DNA of 42,103 nt from Paraplanobispora takensis. Lineage in GTDB: Bacteria > Actinomycetota > Actinomycetes > Streptosporangiales > Streptosporangiaceae. Made by a program: the position numbers and the translations under genes. Positions 9,201-23,204 of the stretch are shown one piece after another. Every line of letters begins with the position of its first letter. Position 1 is the stretch's first letter. The stretch is from NCBI RefSeq assembly GCF_016863195.1, contig NZ_BOOK01000071.1:1-42103 (forward strand), read 5' to 3'. Below the pieces are notes generated by a model. The model saw only the letters and a list, made by a program, of their open reading frames with translations, had not been told where the DNA came from and made no database searches.

Positions 9201-12200
9201 GCCGCCCACGTTTCCACCGGCCCTGTCACCCCAGCCCGCCCCGTCAGCGCTGCGAGGTCCCCCATGACCACCGAGAACTACACCGAGCTCGGCCGGCTGT
9301 TCGCGCGGACCCTGGAGCAGGGCCTGGCACTGTACGGCGGAGCGGCCGACGCCCCGCCGTCCGCGGAACCGGTCGTGGTGACCGGCGCCGCGCTCGGGCT
9401 GCCCGGCGTCGAGCGCGTCTTCGACGACGAGAACCTGGCCCGCATCCTGGCCGGCCAGCAGTTCATCGACACCATCCCGCACCGCTTCCGCCGCGCCATG
9501 GTGGACCGGCGCATCACCCGGCTGGTCAAGCGCGAGGCGGGTGATCCGACGTTCGAGACGATCGACAACGAGGCGGAGGTGATCAAGCTCGCCGCCCGGC
9601 ACGCGCCGCTGGACGTCGTGGCCGAGTTCGGCGTGGACGCCGACCGGGACGCCGCGCTCGACGCGGTCACCCGGCTGGCGATCGGCGCCGGGTTCGACGC
9701 GCTGCGCGATGCGGGGATCCCGCTGGTCATGCGGTACAAGACCACGACCGTGGGCACCAGGCTGCCCGACCGGTGGGGCCTGCCCGAGGCGCTGCGCGAC
9801 GACACCGGTGTGGTGTTCGCCTCCGCCTTCCCCGGCTACGACGCCTTCGCCGACGAACTGGAGCGCTACTTCACCGACCGGGGCCGCAGGGATCAGCTTC
9901 TGGCGCTGGAGGCGGTCCGGGCCAGGATGCGCGGGCAGGAGGCCGCGACCGCCGAGGTCGAGCGGCGCATCGGCGAGCTGCGTCACCTGCTCACCGCCGA
10001 GCGCTACGTCTTCGACCGGCGCTTCCTGTTCCGCTGCCTGTCCATGGGGCACTCGCAGTTCGCCGAGATCATCGGCGCCCGGGGGCCCAACACCCAGGTC
10101 AACGCCGCCTGCGCGAGCACCACGCAGGCGATGTGCGTGGCCGAGGACTGGATCCGCACCGGACGCTGCCGCCGCGTGGTGATCGTCTCCGCCGACGACG
10201 TCACCTCCGACACGCTGCTGCCCTGGGTCGGCTCCGGCTTCCTGGCCTCGGGCGCCGCGGCCACCGACGACGTCGTGGAGGAGGCCGCCACCCCGTTCGA
10301 CCGGCGCCGCCACGGGATGATCGTCGGCGCGGGGGCGGCGGCCATCGTGATCGAGTCGGCCGAGGCCGCCCGCGAGCGCGGGCTGCAGCCGATCTGCGAG
10401 ATGCTGGGCGCCGTCACCGCCAACAGCGCCTTCCACGGCACCCGCCTGGACGTCGAGCACATCGGCCGGATCATGGAGCAGGTGATGCGGCAGGCGGAGA
10501 GCCGCGGAGCCGACCGCCACGAGCTGGCCCCCGAGACGGTGTTCGTCTCCCATGAGACCTATACCCCGGCGCGCGGGGGGAGTGCGGCGGCCGAGATCCA
10601 CGCGCTGCGGCAGACCTTCGGCGCCTCGGCCGACTCCGTCATCATCACCAACACCAAGGGCTTCACCGGGCACGCGATGGGCGCCGGAGTCGAGGACGTC
10701 GTCGCGATCAAGTCCATGGAGACGGGCATCGTGCCGCCCGTGCCGAACTTCAAGGAGCCCGACCCGGAACTGGGCGCGCTCAACCTGTCCACCGGCGGGG
10801 CCCACCCGGTGCGGTACGCGCTGCGGCTGGCCGCCGGATTCGGCTCGCAGATCGCCATGACGCTGCTGCGCTGGACGCCGATGCCGGACGGGCGGCACCG
10901 TTCGCCCAGGGAGCTGGGGTACGGCTACCGCATCGTCGACCACGCCGCCTGGGACAGGTGGCTGGCCACGGTGACGGGTGGACCCGGGGCACGCCTGGAG
11001 GTGGTCCAGCGCCGGCTGCGCGTCGCCGACGGCGGCGCCCCGGGCGGTACGGCCGAGCAGGTGGCGAGGACAGGTGCGGCGGGCCGTACGGCGCAGGCAG
11101 CCGCAGCGGGCGGCCCGGCGGCCGGATCCATGCTCACGCATGAGCCTCCCTCACCCGCCCACGCCCCACCTGCGGCGCCGACCTTCACCGGGGAAGTGAC
11201 CCCGGGACCGGTTTCCCCCCAGCCGCCGCCCGCCGTACCTGCGACGGCCCCCGCCGAGCAGGCCGTCCCGCCCGTCGTGGGTGGGGACCCGGTGGCTGCG
11301 GCCGTGGTGGAGATCGTGTCGGAGATGACCGGGTATCCGCCGGAGTTGCTGGAGCCGGATCTGGATCTGGAGGCGGATCTGGGCGTGGACACGGTCAAGC
11401 AGGCCGAGATCTTCGCCGCCGTGCGGGAGCGCTTCGGCCTGGAGCGCGATCCCAAGCTGCGCCTGCGTGACTTCCCGACGCTCAACCACGTCGTGGGCTG
11501 GATCCGCGACCGCCTCGCCGCCGCGCACCCGGCCGCCGTACCGGCCGGTACCGGTGAGAGCGCAGAACCGGCGGGAGCCGCCGGGAGCGCGACACGGGAG
11601 GAGGCCGGACCCGCGGCGCAGGCGGGCGAGGAGGAGACCGGCCGATACCCGCGGCGCGTACCGGTCCCCGTACTCAGGCCCGCCACGCAACGCTGCAAGG
11701 AGACCGGCGTACGGCTGGGCCACGGGACGCGGGTCGTCGTCGGGATGGACACCGGCGGCGTCGGCAAGGCGCTGGCCGGGCGGCTGGCGAAGCTCGGCTG
11801 CGAGGTGCTGGCCCTCGACGTCGCCTGCAGTGAGGAGGAGGTGAACGCGCGCGCCGATGCCTGGCTGGCCGACGGCGCGGTGCACGGCGTCTACTGGCTG
11901 CCCGCCCTCGACGAGGAGGAGGCGCCGGAGGGGATGGACCCGGCGGGCTGGCGGGAGGCGCTGCGCCACAGGGTGAGGAATCTTTACGCCCTCACCCGCC
12001 GCCTGTACGGCCGGGAGCCGTTCCTCGTCGCCGCCACCAGGCTCGGCGGATACCACGGCTACGACGAGGCCGGGGCGCTGAACCGGCTGGGCGGCGCCGT
12101 GACTGGCTTCACCAAGGCCTACGCCCGCGAGCTTCCCGGCACCCTGGTGAAGGCGGTCGACTTCCCCGCCGGTCGCAGGACGGCGGCCCTCGCCGACGCT

Positions 12201-14216
12201 CTGATCGAGGAGACGCTCCGTGACCCCGGGTGCGTCGAGGTCGGCCACGCCGACGGCCTGCGCTGGACGGTCGGCCTGGCCGAGCGCCCGTTCGGCGCGG
12301 GAACGGAAGGCACGGGGACGGATGCGCCGGGGACGGGCGGGCTCGTGCTCGGGCCCGGCACCGTCTTCCTGGTGACCGGGGCGGCCGGAGGCATCGTCTC
12401 GGCCATCGTCGCCGACCTGGCCGAGGCCTCCGGCGGGGTGTTCCACCTGCTCGACCTGACCCACGAGCCGGACCCGGCCGATCCGGAGCTGCGGCGCTAC
12501 GCCACCGACCGCGAAGGGCTCAAGGCCGACCTGGTGGTGCAGATCAAGCAGCGCGGCGAGCGCCCCACCCCGGTGCTCGTCGAACGCGAACTGGCCCACT
12601 ACGAGCGGTTGCACGCCGCGCTGGAGGCCGTCGAGGCCGTACGGCGTGCGGGCGGCACGCCGTACTACCACCAGGTGGATCTCACCGACTCCGACGCGGT
12701 CGGCCGCGTCATGGACGAGGTGCGCAAGAACAGCGGGCACGTGGACGTGCTGCTGCACGCGGCGGGCCTGGAGATCAGCCACTCTCTCGCCGACAAGCGG
12801 CCCGAGGAGTTCGGCCTGGTCTTCGACGTCAAGAGCGACGGCTGGTTCAATGTGCTGCACGCCGCCGGGGACATGCCGATCGGCGCGGCCGTGCTGTTCA
12901 GCTCGGTGGCCGGCCGGTTCGGCAACGCCGGGCAGAGCGACTACAGCGCGGCCAACGACCTATTGTGCAAGATGGCCGGCGGCATGCGCCGCACCCGGCC
13001 GGGCACCCGGGCCCTGGCGATCGACTGGACCGCCTGGGGCGGCGTCGGGATGGCCACCCGCGGCTCGATCCCCAAGATCATGGAGATGGCCGGGATCGAG
13101 ACGCTGGCGCCGGAGGTGGGCGTACCCTGGATCCGGCGTGAGCTGACCGTCTCCGGCCACAGCGGCGAGGTCGTCGTCGCCGGGGCGCTGGGCGTGCTCG
13201 GCGCGGAACGGGACGAGAGCGGCGGTCTCGACCTCACGCCCGGGAAGACGGCCGAGCCCGGCCTGGAAACCGGACCCGGGACCGCGGCGGGTCCCATGGC
13301 GGACACCGTCGAGTCCTATGGGGTGTACACGGGGCTGACCGTGCGCACCACGCTCGACCCCGCCCGGCAGCCGTTCCTGAACGACCACCGCATCGACGGC
13401 GTCGCGGTGCTGCCCGGCGTCATGGGTGTGGAGGCCTTCACCGAGGCGGCCCGGCTGGCCGCCCCGGGGTGGCGGATCGTCGCGGTGGAGGACGTCGACT
13501 TCCTGGCCCCGGTGAAGTTCTACCGCGACGAGCCGCGCACGCTGAGCGTGCGGGCCGTGGTCGGCCGGGACGGGGACGACCTGCTGGCCCGGTGCGCGCT
13601 GGAGGCCGAGCGGCTGCTGCCCGGCTCGGCCGAGCCGCAGCGCACCGTCCACTTCACCGGCGCGGTACGGCTGACGCGGTCCGCACCGGAGCAGTCCGCG
13701 CCGCAACAGCGACGGCCCAGGCCGCAGGAGCCCGCCACCGTGATGGCCGCCGCCGAGGTGTACCGGCTGTTCTTCCACGGCCCGGCCTACCGGGTGGTCG
13801 CCTCGGCCTGGAGTCACGACACGGGCGCGGCGGCCCGGATGGCCCCGGACCTGCCCCCCGCCCTGAAGCCGCCCGGCGTGTCCACCCTCACCCCGCCGCG
13901 CCTGGTCGAGCTGTGCCTGCAGACCGCGGCCCTGGCGGAGGCGGCCGATCGCGGGCACCTGGCCCTGCCGGCGCACGTGGACCGGATCACGCTGCACGGC
14001 GGAGAGGGCGAGAACGCCGACGACGGCAAGGACGACCGGATGGCGCAGGCGCTCCCCGCCGGCGGCGACCGGTACGACTGCGCAGTCCTGGACGCCGACG
14101 GCCGCGTACTGGTCGAGGTCGAGGGCTACCGCGGCACCCCGCTGCCCGGCGGCCTGCCCGCCGGCGTCCTGGAGTCGCTGGCCCCGCTGAGCGCCCCCGG
14201 CGGCGGAACCCGCTGA
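6282..14216 (+). CDS. Multidomain type I PKS/PUFA-like synthase (KS-AT-KS-ACP-KR-DH)
   Basis: This is a 2644-residue synthase. KS1 spans residues 8-470, with Cys217 in DAACASG, HGTST and SNIGH. The AT spans about 620-930, with GHSLGEY Ser713 and a HAFH motif at 815-818 typical of malonyl-specific ATs. After a Pro/Ala linker comes a divergent KS2 (about 1035-1540), with Cys1277 in NAACAST, His1424 in HETYT (replacing HGTGT) and His1464 in TGHAMG. An ACP-like domain (about 1675-1745) has LGVDTVKQAE, with Thr1704 where the phosphopantetheine Ser is expected. KR (about 1790-2320) has VTGAAGG and Tyr2221 in DYSAAN. A hot-dog DH (about 2345-2640) has His2369 in NDHRIDG followed by VLPG. There is no ER, thioesterase or terminal reductase. 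The single carrier suggests iterative use, as in PfaA/HglE-type synthases. A weak AGGA overlaps the ACAD stop. The product is unknown. Confidence 0.93.
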   Translation: MDTIRLEPVAVVGVGAIMPDAPDAAAFWANVKGGRYSISDVPAERWDPALYYDPDPKAPDKTYSRIGGWVREFPWDPLGWRLAVPPTVAAQLDDGQKWAISASRAALLDAGWPGWQVDPERVAVIIGNALGGEKHYRTNTRIELPEYLRRLREAPSFAALPEQVRQAVLRETATSYLAGYPPVTEDTMPGELANIIAGRVANLFDFRGPNFTTDAACASGLAAMASAVRGLQARDFDAVVTGGVDRNMGVAAFVKFCKIGALSATGTRPFDEGADGFVMGEGAALFVLKRLDDAERDGDRVYAVILGLAGSSDGRGKGITAPNPIGQRLAIERAWEGAGVDPAAATLLEAHGTSTRVGDATELGALSEVFTKAGARPGSIALGSVKSNIGHLKAAAGAAGVFKTVMSLHEGVLAPSLHFERPNPNVEWSAIPFRVCTGLREWPRPAGGARRAGVSAFGFGGTNFHLVLEEYLPGRYRTADAPRSFATAAQTATAQTATGRDPAAAGTAGATPAAHRPAPVTAEPRAPLRGAAVVAGSDEAEVVDRLGRLTAAPEPRPPDPAAAAAPIRVAIDYADAADLADKADKAITALRRDEPAVWRMLRSRGVFLGRGPAPEVAFLYTGQGSQYVNMLRELREREPVVAAAFEEADRVMTPLLGRPLTSYVFSDAGDLESLERQLLQTEITQPAVLTADLALTRLLEAYGVRPDMVMGHSLGEYGALVAAGALTFEAALEAVSARGHEMASLSLADNGAMAAVFGPLPEIEHIVAGTGGDVVVANINSTRQAVVGGATAAVEAVVETFRNAGMTATRIPVSHAFHTSIVAPAGEPLKDALRRLDIRPPAMPIVANVTGEFYPADADVDTMLDILGRQVASPVRFVTGLRTLYEAGARVFVEVGPKKALHGFAEDVLGSVHDDVLALYTNHPKNGDVASFNQALCGLYAAGLGFGSAPAVPGESALRVTVPGEGTTREAARAAHVSTGPVTPARPVSAARSPMTTENYTELGRLFARTLEQGLALYGGAADAPPSAEPVVVTGAALGLPGVERVFDDENLARILAGQQFIDTIPHRFRRAMVDRRITRLVKREAGDPTFETIDNEAEVIKLAARHAPLDVVAEFGVDADRDAALDAVTRLAIGAGFDALRDAGIPLVMRYKTTTVGTRLPDRWGLPEALRDDTGVVFASAFPGYDAFADELERYFTDRGRRDQLLALEAVRARMRGQEAATAEVERRIGELRHLLTAERYVFDRRFLFRCLSMGHSQFAEIIGARGPNTQVNAACASTTQAMCVAEDWIRTGRCRRVVIVSADDVTSDTLLPWVGSGFLASGAAATDDVVEEAATPFDRRRHGMIVGAGAAAIVIESAEAARERGLQPICEMLGAVTANSAFHGTRLDVEHIGRIMEQVMRQAESRGADRHELAPETVFVSHETYTPARGGSAAAEIHALRQTFGASADSVIITNTKGFTGHAMGAGVEDVVAIKSMETGIVPPVPNFKEPDPELGALNLSTGGAHPVRYALRLAAGFGSQIAMTLLRWTPMPDGRHRSPRELGYGYRIVDHAAWDRWLATVTGGPGARLEVVQRRLRVADGGAPGGTAEQVARTGAAGRTAQAAAAGGPAAGSMLTHEPPSPAHAPPAAPTFTGEVTPGPVSPQPPPAVPATAPAEQAVPPVVGGDPVAAAVVEIVSEMTGYPPELLEPDLDLEADLGVDTVKQAEIFAAVRERFGLERDPKLRLRDFPTLNHVVGWIRDRLAAAHPAAVPAGTGESAEPAGAAGSATREEAGPAAQAGEEETGRYPRRVPVPVLRPATQRCKETGVRLGHGTRVVVGMDTGGVGKALAGRLAKLGCEVLALDVACSEEEVNARADAWLADGAVHGVYWLPALDEEEAPEGMDPAGWREALRHRVRNLYALTRRLYGREPFLVAATRLGGYHGYDEAGALNRLGGAVTGFTKAYARELPGTLVKAVDFPAGRRTAALADALIEETLRDPGCVEVGHADGLRWTVGLAERPFGAGTEGTGTDAPGTGGLVLGPGTVFLVTGAAGGIVSAIVADLAEASGGVFHLLDLTHEPDPADPELRRYATDREGLKADLVVQIKQRGERPTPVLVERELAHYERLHAALEAVEAVRRAGGTPYYHQVDLTDSDAVGRVMDEVRKNSGHVDVLLHAAGLEISHSLADKRPEEFGLVFDVKSDGWFNVLHAAGDMPIGAAVLFSSVAGRFGNAGQSDYSAANDLLCKMAGGMRRTRPGTRALAIDWTAWGGVGMATRGSIPKIMEMAGIETLAPEVGVPWIRRELTVSGHSGEVVVAGALGVLGAERDESGGLDLTPGKTAEPGLETGPGTAAGPMADTVESYGVYTGLTVRTTLDPARQPFLNDHRIDGVAVLPGVMGVEAFTEAARLAAPGWRIVAVEDVDFLAPVKFYRDEPRTLSVRAVVGRDGDDLLARCALEAERLLPGSAEPQRTVHFTGAVRLTRSAPEQSAPQQRRPRPQEPATVMAAAEVYRLFFHGPAYRVVASAWSHDTGAAARMAPDLPPALKPPGVSTLTPPRLVELCLQTAALAEAADRGHLALPAHVDRITLHGGEGENADDGKDDRMAQALPAGGDRYDCAVLDADGRVLVEVEGYRGTPLPGGLPAGVLESLAPLSAPGGGTR

Positions 14217-14243
14217 CCGTCCCTCAGGAAGGGGAAGGCAGAC

Positions 14244-19720
<5,477 letters not shown>

Positions 19721-19724
<4 letters not shown>

Positions 19725-20476
19725 GGGGTGTGACGGAGATGCGGTGGCTGGCGCGCGGGGAGGCGGACCTGCCGGCCGGTGACCGGTGGCTGGCGCGGGC
19801 GGAGGCCGGGCGGGCGGCTTCGATGCGCTTCACCAAGCGGCGCACCGAGTTCCTGCTGGCCCGGTGGACGGCCAAGGAGGCGATGCGGCTGCTTTTCGGG
19901 CCCGACGGCCCCGCCGAGCCGCGGGACCTGGAGGTCCGTCACCACTCCTCCGGCGCGCCGGAGGCCTACCGGGACGGACAGCCGCTGCCGGTCGGGATCT
20001 CGTTGAGCGATCGGGCCGGGTGGGCGGTGTGCCTGCTCGGTCTGGAGCCCGGCGCCGTCGGCTGCGATCTGGAACTGGTCGAGCCGCGCGGCGCCGCCTT
20101 CGTCGCCGACTACTTCACCCCCTCCGAGCGGCGGGTCATCGGCTCCGACCCGCTTTTAGCCAACCTGCTGTGGTCGGCCAAGGAGAGTGCGCTGAAGGTA
20201 CTGCGGGCCGGCCTGCGCCGGGATACCCGATCGGTCGAGGTGCTCCTGAGCGATGAGGAGGACGGCTGGAGCAGGTTGGCGGTGCGCGTCCTGCGGGAGG
20301 CCGGGCAGGGACCCGTGGGCGGGCGGATGTTGCACGGGTGGTGGCGCAGGTTCGGTGATTTCCTGCTGACGGTGGCGGCGGATCGCCCGGTGCCCGCGCC
20401 GCTGCCGCTGCAGGAGCCCGCCGCCCTGGCCTCGGCCACCCCGTCGCACACCTGGCTGGCCCGTCCTCTGGGCTGA
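19721..20476 (+). CDS. 4'-Phosphopantetheinyl transferase superfamily protein (Sfp-like)
   Basis: Up to 251 residues. The two halves of the fold carry VGCDLEL (the GxDxE metal site) and WSAKESALK (WxxKES/AxxK). Members transfer 4'-phosphopantetheine from CoA to a carrier protein, so the expected partner is the adjacent synthase ACP. The GTG at 19721 overlaps the carboxylase TGA as GTGA, implying translational coupling. In-frame GTG (19730) and ATG (19739) are alternatives, and homologous sequence appears to begin around MRWLARGE. A Pro/Ala-rich tail of about 30 residues follows the domain. The gene pairs genetically with a synthase whose carrier motif has Thr instead of Ser, so its target specificity deserves attention. 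Confidence 0.9.
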
Positions 20477-20517
20477 CCGGCCGATGCCCCGGTGTCCGGC
20501 TTGTTCGGCTTCGCCGG

Positions 20518-20556
20518 AGGTCGGAAGTCCCTGGTATCGGAGCCTTTCGGCCCCGG
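20518..20556. promoter_or_regulatory. Two weak DosR-like dyads
   Basis: The 137-base gap before the deazaflavin oxidoreductase holds AGGTC-GGAA-GTCCC, in which one half matches the DosR box exactly and the other 3 of 5 bases. Nine bases later comes GGAGCCTTTCGGCCCC, similar to the degenerate GGGAC/TT..GGCCC class of DosR sites. Both lie 60-100 bases upstream of the ATG at 20614. Each alone is weak. Their pairing and position make them worth listing, because nitroreductase-like genes are common DosR targets. Confidence 0.3.
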
Positions 20557-20613
20557 CGGTGGACCCCGTGCAGGGGTCGGATGGAGGCAGAGACACAGGC
20601 AGGGGAGGGTGGC

Positions 20614-21111
20614 ATGACGAGATCCATCGCGGCCGGCAAGGCCCGGCCGCTTCCCGCGAGGGAGCGGCTCAGAATGCGGATCGAGCACGAAGTGGACACC
20701 CGCTCCGCCGGCTTCGGTGTATGGCTGCTGCGCCTGACCCGGGGCAGAGCCGCGCGTCTGTGGCACCGACAGGCCCTGATCCTCACCACCCGGGGCCGCC
20801 GGACGGGCCGGGAACGCACAGTGCCGCTGCAGTTCTTCCCGGACGGCGACGACCTGATCGTGGTGGCGGCCGACAGCGGGCTCGCCTCCCCTCCCGGCTG
20901 GTACTTCAACCTCATGGCCGCCCCGCAGGCACGTGTCGAGGTGTTTGGCCGCACCTATCAGGTGAATGCGCGGGAGCTGCCTGAGCGGGAGGCGGACGCC
21001 TTCTGGCGGCGCGTGCTGGGCGTCGCTCCGGACTATGCCCGCTACTCCAGGCGCCTGGGCCGCAGGCCCGCGTTGATCCGCCTCGCCCCGGGGGAGAGGG
21101 GGAGGCTGTGA
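20614..21111 (+). CDS. F420 (deazaflavin)-dependent nitroreductase-family oxidoreductase
   Basis: This 165-residue split-barrel protein is of the Ddn/DUF385 type. Diagnostic stretches are [18 protein letters not shown] (the cofactor phosphate/strand region), [16 protein letters not shown] and the C-terminal [10 protein letters not shown]. Members use F420H2 to reduce diverse substrates. The ATG at 20614 is preferred because GGGAGGGTGGC lies directly ahead; an upstream in-frame ATG at 20581 has no such site. It is 19 bases from the following hydrolase, probably as a pair. It could reduce an intermediate or product of the synthase cassette, or act independently in stress response. A damaged second copy of this general family lies at 21965. 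Confidence 0.85.
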   Translation: MTRSIAAGKARPLPARERLRMRIEHEVDTRSAGFGVWLLRLTRGRAARLWHRQALILTTRGRRTGRERTVPLQFFPDGDDLIVVAADSGLASPPGWYFNLMAAPQARVEVFGRTYQVNARELPEREADAFWRRVLGVAPDYARYSRRLGRRPALIRLAPGERGRL

Positions 21112-21133
21112 AACCGTTCGCGAGGAGGATGTG

Positions 21134-21865
21134 ATGAGCGAGGTGACGATCCGCACGCCGTACGGGCAGATGCCGGCCTATGTGACGCTGCCGTCCGGGC
21201 CGGGGCCCTGGCCCGGGGTGGTGGTGATCCACGACTTCACCGGAATGAGCCATGACCTGCGCCACCAGGCCGACTGGCTGGCGGGGGAGGGCTATGTGGC
21301 GCTGGCGCCCGACCTGTACTACTGGGGCGGCAGGCTGTCGTGCCTGCGCACCATCATGCGTGATCTGGGTGAGCGCCGGGGCCGGACCTTCGACGACATC
21401 GAGGCCGCACGCGCCTGGCTGGCCGGGCGGCCCGACTGCACCGGCGACATCGGCGTGATCGGTTTCTGCATGGGCGGCGGGTATGCGCTGCTGCTTGCCC
21501 CGGGACGCGGATTCGCGGCCGCGAGTGTGAACTACGGCGGCTGCCCGCAGGACGCGGTGCGCATCCTGGCCGGCGCCTGCCCGATCGTCGGCAGCTTCGG
21601 CGGCCGGGACCGCTCACCGATGGGCCGTCCGGCGGCGCTCCGGCTGGCAGGCGCCCTGGCGGAGCTGGGCGTGGACCACGACGTGAAGGTCTATCCGCAG
21701 GCGGGGCACGGGTTCATGAACGACCACGACCCGGCCGACATGACCCTGCTGCTGGTGATGCTGTCGAAGGTGTCAGGCACCCGCTACCACGAGCCGTCGG
21801 CTCTGGACGCCCGCGCCCGCATCGTCGCCTTCTTCGACCGCCACCTCAAGAAATCTACAATGTAA
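21134..21865 (+). CDS. Dienelactone hydrolase family protein
   Basis: This is a 243-residue alpha/beta hydrolase. The nucleophile is Cys in GFCMGGG, with Asp in FGGRDRSP and His in QAGHGFMND, giving the Cys-Asp-His triad typical of dienelactone hydrolases. Substrates of the family include lactones and thioesters. GAGGAGG precedes adjacent GTG and ATG codons; the ATG at 21134 is taken as the start. The last codons (KKSTM-stop) lie inside an AT-rich motif that repeats the one at 4118, so the 3' end coincides with a possible insertion boundary. Because the synthase lacks a thioesterase domain, this protein is a candidate for chain release; that is speculation from position. Confidence 0.87.
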   Translation: MSEVTIRTPYGQMPAYVTLPSGPGPWPGVVVIHDFTGMSHDLRHQADWLAGEGYVALAPDLYYWGGRLSCLRTIMRDLGERRGRTFDDIEAARAWLAGRPDCTGDIGVIGFCMGGGYALLLAPGRGFAAASVNYGGCPQDAVRILAGACPIVGSFGGRDRSPMGRPAALRLAGALAELGVDHDVKVYPQAGHGFMNDHDPADMTLLLVMLSKVSGTRYHEPSALDARARIVAFFDRHLKKSTM

Positions 21866-21882
21866 AGGCAATCGTTATTGTC
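21852..21882. promoter_or_regulatory. AT-rich operator-like motif and CAAT-N4-ATTG dyad
   Basis: AATCTACAATGTAAA matches the left-hand AATCTACAAAGTAAA (4118-4132) at 14 of 15 positions in the same orientation, and TACAATGTA within it is a perfect palindrome. Directly after it lies GGCAAT-CGTT-ATTGTC, a dyad with paired CAAT/ATTG arms. The motif overlaps the stop codon of the hydrolase. It may be an operator of a BlaI/CopY-like or Fur-like regulator, a leftover of an insertion event, or both. Confidence 0.4.
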
Positions 21883-21964
21883 AACACAAATTTCCCAACC
21901 GCAAGACACCACCACCCAGACCCTCAACAGCGAAAACGGCCGGATTCCCGCGGAGAGTGTGCTG

Positions 21965-22217
21965 ATGGCAGACAAATCCAAGCATCGCAAAGCGCTCGTC
22001 ATCGGCCGGCTGTATGCGCTGAAGCGGCGGATGTGTCGCGGTGACCGGCCCGGCCGGATGTCGTGCTGTTCTCAAGCGGACTGCTCCCGGCCGGGCGGTC
22101 GTCCTTGAGGTGCGTGGCCGTTCCAGCGGCAAGGTGATCACGGTGCCGGCGGTGGTGGCCGACGTCTTTCGGGTCATGCCAGTCCATCGGGTCGAAGGTC
22201 GCGTTCGGGTGCGGTAG
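21965..22217 (+). pseudogene. Decayed nitroreductase/deazaflavin oxidoreductase
   Basis: The frame starting at the ATG at 21965 reads MADKSKHRKALVIGRLYALKRRM, a typical N-terminus of small nitroreductase-family deazaflavin proteins. The frame then breaks. The expected continuation appears in other frames as FSSGLLP and then VVLEVRGRSSGKVITVPAVVAD, the strand motif of the family, before a stop at 22217. The C-terminal half of the usual domain is absent. At least two frameshifts plus a truncation make it non-functional. Confidence 0.6.
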
Positions 22218-22346
22218 TTGGCGGCCGATGGAAAGGGCGGACAAGTGATCAGGGCCCGGTGCTCCCGAAGCTTTGCCGAGCCACGCGAAAGCCGCTGTTC
22301 CGAGGTGACAGGCGCCTCGCGGGGAGACATTGAACCGGAGGGCGGT

Positions 22347-23123
22347 GTGATCGAGGAGGCCAATACCGCGCAGCTCAGATCACCGGCGCGATTCATCGTG
22401 CTGGTCTTTGCGTTGTCGGTGCCGTTCTGGCTGGCCGGCGCCGCAGCGGGGCGATTGTGGCAGCAGTTGCCCGTCAGCGCGTTGATGGCCTGCTGTCCGG
22501 TGCTGGCGGCGGTGATTCTCACCCGCCGCGAAGGACCCGCGGCGGTTGGGCGCCTGCTGGGGCGAGCCGGGGACTGGCGCGTGATCCCGAATCTACGGTG
22601 GTATGCGCCCATTGTCATGCCGGCGCCGGCCGTCATGGCTGCCTCCTACCTCGCGCTGGTGGGGCTGGGTCGGCCGCTGCCGGGGCTGCGGATCTCGGCG
22701 CTGGAGGTGGCGGTGCTGGCGGCGGTGTTCGTCCTCGGCGCCGCGGCCGAGGAGCTGGGCTGGACGGCGTATGCCACCGATCCGCTGTACAGGCGCTGGG
22801 GCCTGGCGGCCGCCGGAGTCGCGTTGGGACTGGTGTGGGGGCTCTGGCACCTCATCCCTTATCTGCAGGCCGGGCACGGCCCGGTCTGGATCGCAGGGCA
22901 GTGTGTGCTCACCGTGGCGCTGCGGGTGATCATCGTGTGGCTGTATGTCAGCACGGGCAGCGTGTTCGCCGCGATCGTCTGTCACGCCTGTGCCAACCTC
23001 GCCTGGACGCTGTTTCCCGATCACGGCTCGCACTACGACCCGCTCATCACCGGCGCCATCGCTTCTGCCGTAGCCGCTGTGATGCTGGTCGGCCGGGCCG
23101 TCGGGGCGCGGCGCAGGCGGTGA
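22347..23123 (+). CDS. CPBP-family intramembrane metalloprotease
   Basis: This is a 258-residue polytopic membrane protein with about seven hydrophobic segments. The Abi/CAAX-protease motifs are present in order: EELGWTAY (EExxxR-type motif with the Arg not obvious), WGLWHLIPY (FxxxH-type) and CHACANLAW (HxxxN). These provide the metal-binding Glu and His residues. Family members cleave prenylated proteins or act in peptide self-immunity and membrane regulation; the role here is unknown. The GTG at 22347 is chosen because GGAGGGCGGT lies immediately before it and the upstream 43 codons are uncharacteristically polar. It is flanked on both sides by decayed genes and is not clearly in an operon. 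Confidence 0.82.
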   Translation: MIEEANTAQLRSPARFIVLVFALSVPFWLAGAAAGRLWQQLPVSALMACCPVLAAVILTRREGPAAVGRLLGRAGDWRVIPNLRWYAPIVMPAPAVMAASYLALVGLGRPLPGLRISALEVAVLAAVFVLGAAAEELGWTAYATDPLYRRWGLAAAGVALGLVWGLWHLIPYLQAGHGPVWIAGQCVLTVALRVIIVWLYVSTGSVFAAIVCHACANLAWTLFPDHGSHYDPLITGAIASAVAAVMLVGRAVGARRRR

Positions 23124-23204
23124 TGCGCAGGATCTCTCCGGGACGATCCCCGGCTTGGCCATCGGCCGGATGTTGTCCTGGGTCTTTGGGGTTCGGGAGA
23201 TCTT

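Noticed and set aside
8511-11141. An 876-codon minus-strand frame within the synthase
   Set aside because: Same antisense artefact; the + strand shows continuous KS/AT motifs with conserved catalytic residues.
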